Shown here in pieces: positions 24,981 to 33,735 of a DNA stretch of 42,674 nucleotides; the first letter of the stretch is position 1; each line of letters starts with the position of its first letter. Origin of the DNA: an uncultured Catenibacillus sp. (GTDB lineage: Bacteria > Bacillota > Clostridia > Lachnospirales > Lachnospiraceae); the NCBI GenBank assembly GCA_934339005.1, contig CAKRHR010000023.1:1-42674 (forward strand), in the 5' to 3' direction. The notes beneath the pieces are model-generated. The model had not been told where the DNA came from and searched no databases. It saw nothing but the letters and a program-made list of their open reading frames with translations. Position numbers and translations under genes: made by a program.

Positions 24981-26774
24981 ATGGAAAGATTAAATCCGGA
25001 CAGTGGGCTGTGTCATCTTGTATTTGCAAATGATGACGTTTACCTGACAGAAAGCCTGATGCGCCTTAATTTAAAACAATACATATATTATGAATTGAAA
25101 AAACTGAATTATCGTGGGATTTTTGTGCTGTCCGGAGATGATACACACTGTGAACTTTCCGTAGCAGATGCTATGTCCATGTCTGTATACAATCAATATC
25201 GGAAAAAATCCGTATTTGCGCAGATTTTTGGCAAGGGCGATCCTGTACAGGGTACGATACATATGACGCAGGAGCATCCTGAAGAATTTTTTGAATGCAT
25301 GTTTCAGATGATGCAGAAAGAGAAAAAACTGGCATTTGTTTTTAACATCAATGTCTTTGGAATGCTCAAACGCTATCCGCAGTACGTGAATACATTGTGC
25401 GATCTGCAAAAGAAAAACTATTCAAAAAATCACATGATCGTCATTCTCGCACCGACAGCGGCAGAAGGCAGCATGCCTTATTTTGCAGATACGGAGAGCA
25501 TTTTCAGAACAGAATTATTTTCTGAAATCCGCCAGATATTTGCAATGCATGAGAATGTATATATATATGAACGCCTTCGCCAGACGCTGGGGTCTGGTGT
25601 TGTTTTTATGAATTATCTTGAATATGCAGATATTCAGAGAATGGTGCAGTATTTTATACTCATGTATCCCCAGTATTTAACAACCTGCAAAAATATCGAG
25701 GCTGATTTCACAGATTATATCTGGATGTATTATCATTCAAATGCCTTTAAAGCACATGAAAAAAATAAACTGCCGGACAATCCATACCGGATAATGCGTG
25801 AAATTGAAAACTGGCTTGTTGAACAAAGCCATGTCAATACATTAATCCAAACTATCAAAATGTACCGGGCACAGGTTGGATTTACGGTGCCTTTGCGCAG
25901 AGTGCTCTCTCAAAAATATCAGACAAATGCATCTGAACGCCTCATTTATGAAGCGCAGGATATATTAAAGCAGTTACAGCACATACCAGACACTATTTTA
26001 ACAAGCGACAGCAGTCTGGAAAAGACATTAGATATCAGTGACGACTTAAAAACAGTTAAAGAAAAACTAATGCGTCCGGCAATCACAATAATGCCGGAGA
26101 ACGTGGAAAACTTTATGAACCGCTGTGTGGATGAGCTTGGTTCAGCGTGTATGAAAAAAGACATTTTCTCAGCGCAGAAAGCAATGAATGCACTGGAATT
26201 TCTGATACAGTGGCGCGGTTCGGAAAATATTTTCAGTTCAATGACAAGGGCTGAACAGGAAAAAGTATTTCAGTATCAAAGCGATTATTATATTAAGATT
26301 ATTTCTGTTGCGGAAAAACTCGGAATAATTGCTGAAATTTATAAAAAAGCAAAAGAAGAATTGCGTGAAGAACGTCTGCGAAAACGCAGGAGCATGGAAA
26401 ATGTAGAAGCATTTTTAAAACGTTTTCCGTGGGTTGAGGAAGAAGAATACAAGATGGCTGGCAGTAAGGAAACAAAGGTAAAACCGGAAATTCTGATGCT
26501 TACGCAGCTTCGGCAGGCGGTCGTTGTCAGGGACAAAGCGATTATAGAAAAAGAATATATGCAGACCCATTATAAAGGGTTGATGACCCAGTACAGGGAT
26601 AATATCCAGAAGATGGAAATGGCAATGAACAGCATTTTAATCGGTGATTTAAGCCATCTCCAGGAGAATATGTCCAGTGCGGAGGAAATCATCAAACAGG
26701 CATTTATGCAAAATGATTTATTAATGAATGAATTATCTGAGGAACACAGGGAGGAGGTCAGACTGAATGATTAA
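24981..26774 (+). CDS. 597-residue protein of unknown family, degenerate P-loop-like N-terminus and helical C-terminus
   Basis: I do not recognise this family. The N-terminal 240 residues alternate hydrophobic strands and helices (CHLVFANDDVYL, RGIFVLSGDD, KLAFVFNINVFG, HMIVILAP) in the manner of a nucleotide-binding core, and the opening resembles the GNVDDLY-type pre-AAA domain seen before some bacterial AAA ATPases. No Walker A or B motif is present. The C-terminal half is charged and helical, with probable coiled coils around 440-570. The final 8 bp overlap the Hsp70-like gene, implying coupled synthesis and probably a complex with it. GGAGAAATAAG precedes the ATG. Confidence 0.6.
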   Translation: MERLNPDSGLCHLVFANDDVYLTESLMRLNLKQYIYYELKKLNYRGIFVLSGDDTHCELSVADAMSMSVYNQYRKKSVFAQIFGKGDPVQGTIHMTQEHPEEFFECMFQMMQKEKKLAFVFNINVFGMLKRYPQYVNTLCDLQKKNYSKNHMIVILAPTAAEGSMPYFADTESIFRTELFSEIRQIFAMHENVYIYERLRQTLGSGVVFMNYLEYADIQRMVQYFILMYPQYLTTCKNIEADFTDYIWMYYHSNAFKAHEKNKLPDNPYRIMREIENWLVEQSHVNTLIQTIKMYRAQVGFTVPLRRVLSQKYQTNASERLIYEAQDILKQLQHIPDTILTSDSSLEKTLDISDDLKTVKEKLMRPAITIMPENVENFMNRCVDELGSACMKKDIFSAQKAMNALEFLIQWRGSENIFSSMTRAEQEKVFQYQSDYYIKIISVAEKLGIIAEIYKKAKEELREERLRKRRSMENVEAFLKRFPWVEEEEYKMAGSKETKVKPEILMLTQLRQAVVVRDKAIIEKEYMQTHYKGLMTQYRDNIQKMEMAMNSILIGDLSHLQENMSSAEEIIKQAFMQNDLLMNELSEEHREEVRLND

Positions 26775-28467
26775 TGTAGGTATGGATTTTGGAAGTACAT
26801 ATACGACAGTATCTATTTTCAGAGAAGATACACAGGTGCTGGAATCACTCAGTCTTGGCATCGGTTCGCCATATATTTCATCGGTGCTGGCACTGGATAA
26901 AGGGGCTGTCAAATACGGCACAGCCGCAAGACTTTGCACCGGTAAAAAGGATGTCCGGACATTTAAAGCATTTAAAATGCTGCTTCCGGAAACAGATATG
27001 GCTTATCTGAAGCTCAGAGGTTACGATGAAACATACACACCGCAAAAAGCAGCGGCGTTATTTATAGAAAATATTTTAAGGCAGGTTTTAAAAGACCTGC
27101 ATGATACGAAAATCCACCAGCTTGTCATCGGTGCGCCTGAGATATGGAATGAACATATCCATGAGCACAATGGCTGTGAGGTATTAAAAAATATCTGTGA
27201 ACGTATTGAGTTTATTGAGCATGTACAAGTCATTAGTGAACCTGCGGCAGCCAGTGCATTTTTCGCACATAATTTTCAGAAAAGCACAGGCAAACCTTTC
27301 GACGGCAAAATACTTCTTGTGGATTATGGCGGCGGCACGTTAGATATTACATTGTCGGATATATCGCCATCGAAAAAGAATACAAAGGAACAAAATATTG
27401 AGATTAAAGTGCTTGAGCGTACCGGCGCCGGTGAAAACCAGGATGGACAGGTAGGCAAAGCAGGCATTATATATATGGAAACCCTGATGAAAGCAGCGAT
27501 TGCACAGTCAGGACAATGTGCGCCGGAGGATATCGCCAATGATGGTGCATTTTACAGGGCTGTCGATATTTTAGAGCAGGAGCTCCAGTACATGACCTTA
27601 AATATTTCCGATACCTTTGAGGAATATGGTATTGATGATATTGACGAATTAAATGAAATCGAATTTGCAGCCATTGAATATAAAAATGAAGAAATACATA
27701 TTTCTTACGGATTGCTTGTGGAAATCTATAATGATCTAATACGGCCGATTCTTGATGACCGGTTGAATCAGATGATTACATATATGAAAAAACATGACAT
27801 TGCCTACATGGACAGAAACCAGGATATTTTTAAAATTGCACTGGTGGGCGGTTTCGGCAATTATTATCTTGTGAAAAAGCAGATTGAAGATAAATTTGCT
27901 TTCAATTCATACGATCAAAGACAGAAAAATATTATTTTAAACAGAGCAGACTGCGAGAAAGCTATTTCTCTTGGGGCAGCGCTGCTGGCGGCAGGCAGGG
28001 TGCATATCTGTAAAACAGCACCATATGAAATCGGCGTATGGGCTTATGATGGCGATGGCAATTTATGGCAGAATACAGCCATTCAATTCAGGCAGACACT
28101 GATATGCAATTACATTTATGACGTCAGGACTACAGATGGCGAGAAAATGGTGGTTTATGTACCTCTTGGCGGACTGACGAGATTTATGGTGAGCTTTGGA
28201 AATCAGAACGATACACCATGTATGGCTGTGTTAAAGCCTGAATTTGCAAAAATACTGGAGGATATCTGCCATGAACAATGCAGTTTTGTGCACGTCGGTT
28301 TTTCAGTGGATGCCTCTGAAACCGTGCATATTCATTTGCAGGCATATGATGTGATGCGCCAGCGTGAAGATGCAAACAAATGGGATATCCCACTTGCGAA
28401 GTTTGATGAGATTTTTGATTTTACAGAGCAAAGAACAGCAAAGGCGGTGCCTGGCAATGAGGAATGA
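26767..28467 (+). CDS. Hsp70/actin-fold ATPase (DnaK-like) with atypical C-terminal region
   Basis: A 566-residue protein. Seen: phosphate-1 loop MDFGSTYTTVSIF (6-18), phosphate-2 loop LLVDYGGGTLDITL (183-196) and adenosine motif ALVGGFGNYYLVKK (358-371), so the ATPase fold is complete. After about residue 415 there is a beta-rich tail, shorter than and unlike the DnaK substrate domain, and no EEVD or Gly/Met-rich lid. Inference: an ATP-driven chaperone or clamp specialised for partners in this locus rather than a general DnaK; no dnaJ or grpE is nearby. GGGAGGAGG lies upstream. Start and end are tightly packed with neighbours (8-bp overlap before, 4-nt gap after). Confidence 0.82.
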   Translation: MINVGMDFGSTYTTVSIFREDTQVLESLSLGIGSPYISSVLALDKGAVKYGTAARLCTGKKDVRTFKAFKMLLPETDMAYLKLRGYDETYTPQKAAALFIENILRQVLKDLHDTKIHQLVIGAPEIWNEHIHEHNGCEVLKNICERIEFIEHVQVISEPAAASAFFAHNFQKSTGKPFDGKILLVDYGGGTLDITLSDISPSKKNTKEQNIEIKVLERTGAGENQDGQVGKAGIIYMETLMKAAIAQSGQCAPEDIANDGAFYRAVDILEQELQYMTLNISDTFEEYGIDDIDELNEIEFAAIEYKNEEIHISYGLLVEIYNDLIRPILDDRLNQMITYMKKHDIAYMDRNQDIFKIALVGGFGNYYLVKKQIEDKFAFNSYDQRQKNIILNRADCEKAISLGAALLAAGRVHICKTAPYEIGVWAYDGDGNLWQNTAIQFRQTLICNYIYDVRTTDGEKMVVYVPLGGLTRFMVSFGNQNDTPCMAVLKPEFAKILEDICHEQCSFVHVGFSVDASETVHIHLQAYDVMRQREDANKWDIPLAKFDEIFDFTEQRTAKAVPGNEE

Positions 28468-28471
28468 AGCG

Positions 28472-29551
28472 ATGACAGATGAAACAACAAAATTTGAGCG
28501 GGCAAAAGAGAGTCTGAAGGCACTGGAACAGCAGGATAATCTGACAATTTATGACGCATTGAATGTGTTTTATGATTTGTGCGAAGATATCCGAACAGCG
28601 ACAGGAGCTGTGGATAAATTACCTGCAGGCAACGATGAGCAGGTTGTAGGACGTCTGTGCTGGGCGGGCCGCATGCTTTTAAAAATTTCAGATAAACACC
28701 CGGAAATCATAGAAAATACAAGAAAAGCACAGAACTGGGAAAGCATTTCCACACAGCTTAAGGATGTGGACGGACAGCTTGAAGATTTGATTGAAAGTGG
28801 TAATAACCTGAATCAGCAGTATGAAGAATTATGTCGAAAAAAAGCCCATGTCATCGAATGTGTTGAAAATGAAACAAAGATGTGGGAAAAATGCATGGCG
28901 TTAACACAGGATATTCAGACATATGAAAATCAACGGCATCCTGAAGTGGAAAAGCAGCTTGAAATGGTGAATGAACAGCTTAATCTGTCGAAGCAGTTAT
29001 ACGAGCAGAAACAGCAGGAAGTTCAAAAGGGTAAAGCCAGACAAACTGTGATTGAAAATCAGATACAGGCGCAGATAGAGGAAACAAAGCAGCAACAGGG
29101 CCTGTTTGAACAGCAGCAGGCACAGCTTCAGAAGTTATTAGAGGATGCAGAAAAAACACTGGCAAAAGTTCAGACAGAAAATGCACAGCTTCAAAAGCGC
29201 ATCGACAATGCGACTATGCAAAAAAATAATCTTTTGCAGCGCAGACAGGGAACCCAAGAGGAACTTAAAGCTCTTGAAGACTGGTTTGGAAGTCTTGAGG
29301 TTAAGCAATATAAGGAGTGTCTTGAGATTTGTCAGCACAGAGCACAGGTATTAAAAAATGCCAGAGATAAATTATTTAAAGACATGAATATTTTTGCAGG
29401 CATGGCAAATGCGCCGGCATTACAGCAATTATCAGCTTCCCAGCGGTATTTTAAAGATACGATGGAACATATAGAGTGTTTCTTAAACGAATACCAGAAA
29501 AATTATCTGCTGGTGACACGAATATTTGAGGCAGGGGGCAGCAGCCTATGA
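28472..29551 (+). CDS. Long coiled-coil protein
   Basis: A 359-residue, very Gln/Glu/Lys-rich protein. The frame is open from 28364, but ATG 28472 has GAGG at 28459-28462 and starts 4 nt after the Hsp70-like stop, so it is chosen. Seen: an N-terminal helical segment, then from about 110 to 270 almost unbroken heptads without proline (for example QLEMVNEQLNLSKQLYEQKQ), then a short C-terminal helical domain. No signal peptide or membrane helix. Its stop overlaps the next ATG (ATGA), so translation is coupled. Likely a spacer or scaffold, or a chaperone lever; it resembles no specific family to me. Confidence 0.75.
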   Translation: MTDETTKFERAKESLKALEQQDNLTIYDALNVFYDLCEDIRTATGAVDKLPAGNDEQVVGRLCWAGRMLLKISDKHPEIIENTRKAQNWESISTQLKDVDGQLEDLIESGNNLNQQYEELCRKKAHVIECVENETKMWEKCMALTQDIQTYENQRHPEVEKQLEMVNEQLNLSKQLYEQKQQEVQKGKARQTVIENQIQAQIEETKQQQGLFEQQQAQLQKLLEDAEKTLAKVQTENAQLQKRIDNATMQKNNLLQRRQGTQEELKALEDWFGSLEVKQYKECLEICQHRAQVLKNARDKLFKDMNIFAGMANAPALQQLSASQRYFKDTMEHIECFLNEYQKNYLLVTRIFEAGGSSL

Positions 29552-30093
29552 AATGTATAGTGTGCAGAGAAACGATAAAATCAGGTCAGAGCAGGTGTAG
29601 CTGTTGTGGATTTCCGGTGATTGCAGGTACGGCAGGCACAGATGCGGAACGACAGGCGATTTCAGAAGTCGGTGCGGCATATTATCGGGCTCAGATGAAG
29701 AAAATCAGTATTGATTTAGTGACATATCAGTATCAATATGAAGATGAACATTTAAAACCTGCAGGAGAAAATGAGCTGCGGATTTTTGACGGGGCAGATA
29801 TATCCGGTGAAACTGAAAATGTTATGGCGCATGAAGCAGATGTGGATGTACAGGCACAAATCATATGGTATCCACAGAAAATATGTCAGCTTCAGGGTGG
29901 AAGAACATATGAATTATGTCCGAAGGTGACTTATAAAGACAGGATACATGTACATCGGGTCAGAATCAAAGCACCGGAGATGGATGGATATACATATACA
30001 GGCCTGATGTTAGGTAAAGGCTTTGAGGCAAAATTGGTTATCGGCGATGCTCAAAATTATAGTTGTTCCGAAGAATTTTGTCTGATACAATAA
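29548..30093 (+). CDS. Zinc-ribbon protein with C-terminal beta domain
   Basis: A 181-residue soluble protein. Seen: an N-terminal zinc ribbon (MKCIVCRETIKSG, then CSCCGFPV), a short helix, and a beta-rich remainder (LVTYQYQYEDEHL, VDVQAQIIWYP, YTYTGLMLGKGFEAKLVIG) that looks like a small beta sandwich. Translation is coupled to the preceding coiled-coil gene by a 4-bp overlap. It is the only zinc-ribbon member of the locus without a membrane or Sel1 part. Function unknown; binding of locus partners is the simplest guess. Confidence 0.65.
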   Translation: MKCIVCRETIKSGQSRCSCCGFPVIAGTAGTDAERQAISEVGAAYYRAQMKKISIDLVTYQYQYEDEHLKPAGENELRIFDGADISGETENVMAHEADVDVQAQIIWYPQKICQLQGGRTYELCPKVTYKDRIHVHRVRIKAPEMDGYTYTGLMLGKGFEAKLVIGDAQNYSCSEEFCLIQ

Positions 30094-30171
30094 AAACAAT
30101 CAGGTACAGTTTGCAGGTGAAAATTTTCTGGACTGAGAATAACGTATAGTATGAAGAATAGAGGGAGAAGA

Positions 30172-30648
30172 ATGGGCAGGCGAAGAGATGATGAACACCG
30201 GTTATTTGTGCGCGGACCATTTTCGGGCATGCTTTCAGGAATGCTGCTTGGGATTATCATCGGCATTTTATTTCTGATAGGTGTTGTCGCATGGGTGCTT
30301 TTGCTGACACTGGTCAGTGGACCGTCACAGACAAAGATATTAATTATACAGTTGATTGTCAGCATTATTTTGCTGGCGGCCAATATATGCGCCATTTGTT
30401 TTGTAGGCTATGACGGTTTTGGACGCACGATGTGGCTGACCTGGGTGGCAGGCATTGTGTTTTCGATTATTGGATTTTATATTGCAGGCATCCCGATGAT
30501 GCCGTTAGCTCAGGACAAAACCTGGCTTTTAAAATTTTTTCTTGAACTTATATTTTATATTCCGGTAGCTGCCGTGCTGACAGTGATACCGGCACTCATC
30601 ATTAACGTTTTGATGTGGCTGATTATGAATATATTTGGTAAACAATAG
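30172..30648 (+). CDS. Four-helix integral membrane protein
   Basis: A 158-residue protein with about four hydrophobic segments (starting near SGMLLGIIIGILFLIG, ILIIQLIVSIILLAAN, MWLTWVAGIVFSIIG and ELIFYIPVAAVLTVIP). The N-terminus is Arg-rich (MGRRRDDEHR) and should be cytoplasmic. The frame opens with an ATG at 30151, but that has no ribosome site, whereas AGAGGGAG precedes the ATG at 30172. The next gene follows within 14 nt. It may be the membrane platform for the coiled-coil/AAA part of the locus. No family recognised. Confidence 0.65.
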   Translation: MGRRRDDEHRLFVRGPFSGMLSGMLLGIIIGILFLIGVVAWVLLLTLVSGPSQTKILIIQLIVSIILLAANICAICFVGYDGFGRTMWLTWVAGIVFSIIGFYIAGIPMMPLAQDKTWLLKFFLELIFYIPVAAVLTVIPALIINVLMWLIMNIFGKQ

Positions 30649-30662
30649 GGAGGACATATGTT

Positions 30663-31778
30663 ATGGGATTTTTAAAAAAGACCAAAGAAAATCTGAACAA
30701 ACTCAGAGGTGTGGAAGAAGAAAAGACACCGAAGCAAATCAAGGATGAAGTTGCAGATATTCGTAAAAGCTGCGAAAATCTGAAAAACAGAATCATGGCA
30801 CTCAGATTTAAAGACAACAGTGGCAATATTCCACCGGAAAAAATGCGTCATTATGTAGAGGTATGCTCTGCACTGGCTTATACACTCGACCAGTCACAGA
30901 CTTATGCGTTGGATACGAGAGATTTGGACCAGACAATGATGGAATTGCCAAAGAAACTTCAGGAAGCCATCTCGAATGGTAAAGAAAAAACAGCAGACCG
31001 TATTATCACAGCCCTGCTTTATGGTGTTGGTAAAGGCCATAAGATGCCGGTGACAGATGATGAGGCCTATGTAAAGAAAGAACTTGAAGACAGAAAGACA
31101 AGACTCAAACAGTATTGTGCGATTGTTGAACTGTCTGTCAAAATTGATGAGAGCGAACAGGCAATTGAAAAACTGGCGCACAAATTTGAATCCACAGCCG
31201 CATTATATAAGGAGAAAAAAGCAGCTCTGGAAGCACAGCGCAAGGATAATCCATATGTTTTTGAAAAACTTCAGGCTATTAAGAGCAGACATGAAGCTGA
31301 AGACCCGGAAGTGTTAAATCTTGTGGTACAGATGGATGAAGTCACAGACTTAAATAAAGAGATTGTACAGCTTAAACAGGAAAAAACAACACATCTTGCA
31401 GCAATTCAGGGCTTTGATACGACAATCCGTAATGAAGAAAATATGCTGATGATGTCAGATGTTGTTCTTGAAGATGAACTGGTACAGAAAATCGAACAGG
31501 ATATCGTTGATTTCAGAGAAAAGATTGCGGATGCATGGGATCAGGTATTTAAACTGGGCGATCTCAACGACCAGACAAGCTTTGCTTTAAATGCTATTTT
31601 CTCATCTGCGGGTATCAGCAATTATGTGACAGGTATTTCTATGGAATACGATGATATTTTAAGAGAAGAACGTCGTCGTGAAGAAGGTATGCGTCTGGCA
31701 CAGGAGCGTGCACAGGAAGCAGAACTTGAAAACGAAGAGGAAGAAAATGAGAGTGGCGTTTTGTTAGAAAATGAATAA
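30663..31778 (+). CDS. Coiled-coil protein with short basic amphipathic N-terminus
   Basis: A 371-residue helical protein. Seen: the opening MGFLKKTKENLNKLRG, a short basic segment able to form an amphipathic helix; a compact helical region to about 150; a coiled coil at about 155-260; and a strongly acidic C-terminal tail rich in Glu. A membrane-touching basic N-terminus followed by helices is a general feature of ESCRT-III/PspA-type proteins, but I see no diagnostic motif. It stands between the membrane protein and the smaller coiled-coil/AAA pair. AGGGAGGACATATGTT precedes the ATG. Confidence 0.65.
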   Translation: MGFLKKTKENLNKLRGVEEEKTPKQIKDEVADIRKSCENLKNRIMALRFKDNSGNIPPEKMRHYVEVCSALAYTLDQSQTYALDTRDLDQTMMELPKKLQEAISNGKEKTADRIITALLYGVGKGHKMPVTDDEAYVKKELEDRKTRLKQYCAIVELSVKIDESEQAIEKLAHKFESTAALYKEKKAALEAQRKDNPYVFEKLQAIKSRHEAEDPEVLNLVVQMDEVTDLNKEIVQLKQEKTTHLAAIQGFDTTIRNEENMLMMSDVVLEDELVQKIEQDIVDFREKIADAWDQVFKLGDLNDQTSFALNAIFSSAGISNYVTGISMEYDDILREERRREEGMRLAQERAQEAELENEEEENESGVLLENE

Positions 31779-31828
31779 AATGTCTGTTAAATGTGAAAAC
31801 GACAGAATGATACAGGGAGGACAAGACT

Positions 31829-32476
31829 GTGAAATTTGGACCATTATTTCCAAGAAATGATAAAGCAAAAGCTGAAAAAACAAAAAAAGATATTAATCAT
31901 CAGTTGATTGAGGCGGATGTCAGACTTCAGGCTGTGAAGAAAAAATATAAAATTATGATTGAACGTGATTTGAAGCAGATTAAATACAGTAAGATGCACA
32001 AACAGGAGAATCCGAAGGCTGTACAGCATCTGAAGAACTGTTATTACAGCCTTGGTGTTGTGTACAAGGCAGAGGACAGACTGCAGGATATTATCAGTGA
32101 GCAGGAATTATGCCAGTCTATCAATGAGATGGGAAATATTTTAAAACTGATTAACGGCTTAAATGGCAAGACAGAAAAGGTCAAAGTGCGCAAAGTGCGT
32201 AAAGGCATGGGTAAGATGGACAGAAACGATGAAAAGGGCGGACAGAATCTGGAAGCTATTTTTGGTTCCTCCATCGATGATCTTGTAGACGACAGTATTG
32301 TGGACCAGCTTATCAAGGGTGCCAGTGTGGATGCGTGTCTTGAAGCGGAGGACGGTATTATTTATGGCCCTGATGAGATCGAACCTATCAGCGCAGATGC
32401 CATCATGGGACTGGATGCGGGCGAAGATCTGGAAGCATCCATGGCCAATATCGAAGAACTGATGAAAGATTTGTAA
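31829..32476 (+). CDS. Small basic-core, acidic-tail helical protein, possible ESCRT-III-like subunit
   Basis: A 215-residue protein. Residues 1-130 are basic and helical, with the order of an ESCRT-III core: a short N-terminal segment (MKFGPLFPRN), a long first helix with repeated Lys (LQAVKKKYKIMIERDLKQIK), then a turn and a second helix opening NPKAVQHLKNCYY, recalling the helix-turn-helix hairpin of Snf7/CHMP proteins. Residues 131-215 are acidic and end in a terminal amphipathic helix (DLEASMANIEELMKDL) spaced like a MIT-interacting motif. The AAA ATPase that starts 12 nt later has a MIT-like N-terminus. This is pattern matching only; an unrelated coiled-coil adaptor is the alternative. 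Confidence 0.5.
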   Translation: MKFGPLFPRNDKAKAEKTKKDINHQLIEADVRLQAVKKKYKIMIERDLKQIKYSKMHKQENPKAVQHLKNCYYSLGVVYKAEDRLQDIISEQELCQSINEMGNILKLINGLNGKTEKVKVRKVRKGMGKMDRNDEKGGQNLEAIFGSSIDDLVDDSIVDQLIKGASVDACLEAEDGIIYGPDEIEPISADAIMGLDAGEDLEASMANIEELMKDL

Positions 32477-32488
32477 TGGTGAAAATAT

Positions 32489-33721
32489 ATGGACAACAAA
32501 TATTTAGATACAATGCAGACAAAAGAAAATCTGTGCCTTGCTTATATGCAGAAGGCGGATGATACATATGAAGCGCACAATGGCAAGCATACAAAGGAAG
32601 AGTGCATTTACCTGCAAAAAGCAGCAACACTGCGCTATGAGATGTCACAGTTAAGTCTTGGCGAAGAGCGCCTCTATCAGCAGCGTAAAGTTCAGGAGCT
32701 TAACCAGCGCATTCGTGAGATTATTAAAGAAATCAAAGGTTCTGAACCGGAAGAAGCAAAAAAAGAAGACAAAACAAAGGCAAAACCTGCAGCTTCAGGC
32801 AAGGCTTCCTCAGGACCGTCAGATGAGAGTGTGAGCAGTTGGTTTAAGGAAGCACCAAAGCATTCTTTTGATGATGTTTCAGGTATGAATGACCTTAAAG
32901 AGCAGCTCAGAGAATCCATTGCAGATTCCCAGATGACAAAATTAAAAGATTTTTTAAAGATGAAAAAACTGCATTCCTATTTCTTCATCGGACCTCCGGG
33001 ATGTGGTAAAACATACATTATTGAAGCATTTGCACATGAACTGATGGATAAAAATTATAAATATCTGTCACTGGTGGGTTCAGATATCCTGAGTCGCTAC
33101 GTGGGAGAAGCTGAAAAGATTATTACACGTTTGTTTGAAGAAGCAGAAAAAAATGCGCCATGTATTGTATTTATCGATGAGGTGGATGGCGTTTGCAAGA
33201 ACCGTTCACAACCAAACCTTCCGGAATATGCGGCATCATTGACAACAGCATTTCTGACGGGTTATAACAGAATCAACAGCTCAGACAAGCCGATTATTTT
33301 TATTGGCGCAACAAACTATCCAAATCAGGTAGACAATGCGATGTTAGACCGTGTTGAGCTGGTGCGTGTGCCATTTCCGGATACAGATGCGAGAGAATCT
33401 GCTTACAGACGTCAGTTTAGCAAGTTAATTACATTGGAAGACGGCTTTACATTTGAAGATATGGCGGAGGCGACGGCAACATATAACTATCGTGATATTG
33501 ACCGTCTGTGTTCACGTATTAAAAATAAGATATTAAAAGATGTTGTTGCAAAATTCAAGACAGAAGATGCTGCCATTGATGCATTAAAGAGCGGCAAATA
33601 CCGCCTTGCAGAGGGCTTATTTGAAGATGTGAAATCAAGCTGTCTGCCAACGCCAAAAGAAGACATTGTCCGTGAACTGGATGAGTGGGAAGAAAAATTC
33701 AAGACAAGTGTTGAAGAATAG
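32489..33721 (+). CDS. Classical AAA ATPase with MIT-like N-terminal domain (Vps4/katanin-like)
   Basis: A 410-residue ATPase. In order: three predicted helices at residues 5-84 laid out like a MIT domain; a disordered Ala/Ser/Lys linker (85-118); and one AAA module with FDDVSGMNDLKEQL, Walker A GPPGCGKT (168-175), pore loop SRYVGEAEK with Tyr204, Walker B IVFIDE with Asp230 and Glu231, sensor Asn276 (GATNYP) and a single Arg finger Arg288 where most classical AAA proteins have two. Architecture and pore loop match the Vps4/katanin/spastin layout, in which hexamers pull tails of polymerised clients through the pore. The client may be the gene just upstream. A second, degenerate AAA gene follows. 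Confidence 0.82.
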   Translation: MDNKYLDTMQTKENLCLAYMQKADDTYEAHNGKHTKEECIYLQKAATLRYEMSQLSLGEERLYQQRKVQELNQRIREIIKEIKGSEPEEAKKEDKTKAKPAASGKASSGPSDESVSSWFKEAPKHSFDDVSGMNDLKEQLRESIADSQMTKLKDFLKMKKLHSYFFIGPPGCGKTYIIEAFAHELMDKNYKYLSLVGSDILSRYVGEAEKIITRLFEEAEKNAPCIVFIDEVDGVCKNRSQPNLPEYAASLTTAFLTGYNRINSSDKPIIFIGATNYPNQVDNAMLDRVELVRVPFPDTDARESAYRRQFSKLITLEDGFTFEDMAEATATYNYRDIDRLCSRIKNKILKDVVAKFKTEDAAIDALKSGKYRLAEGLFEDVKSSCLPTPKEDIVRELDEWEEKFKTSVEE

Positions 33722-33735
33722 AAGGTTTTAGGCAA

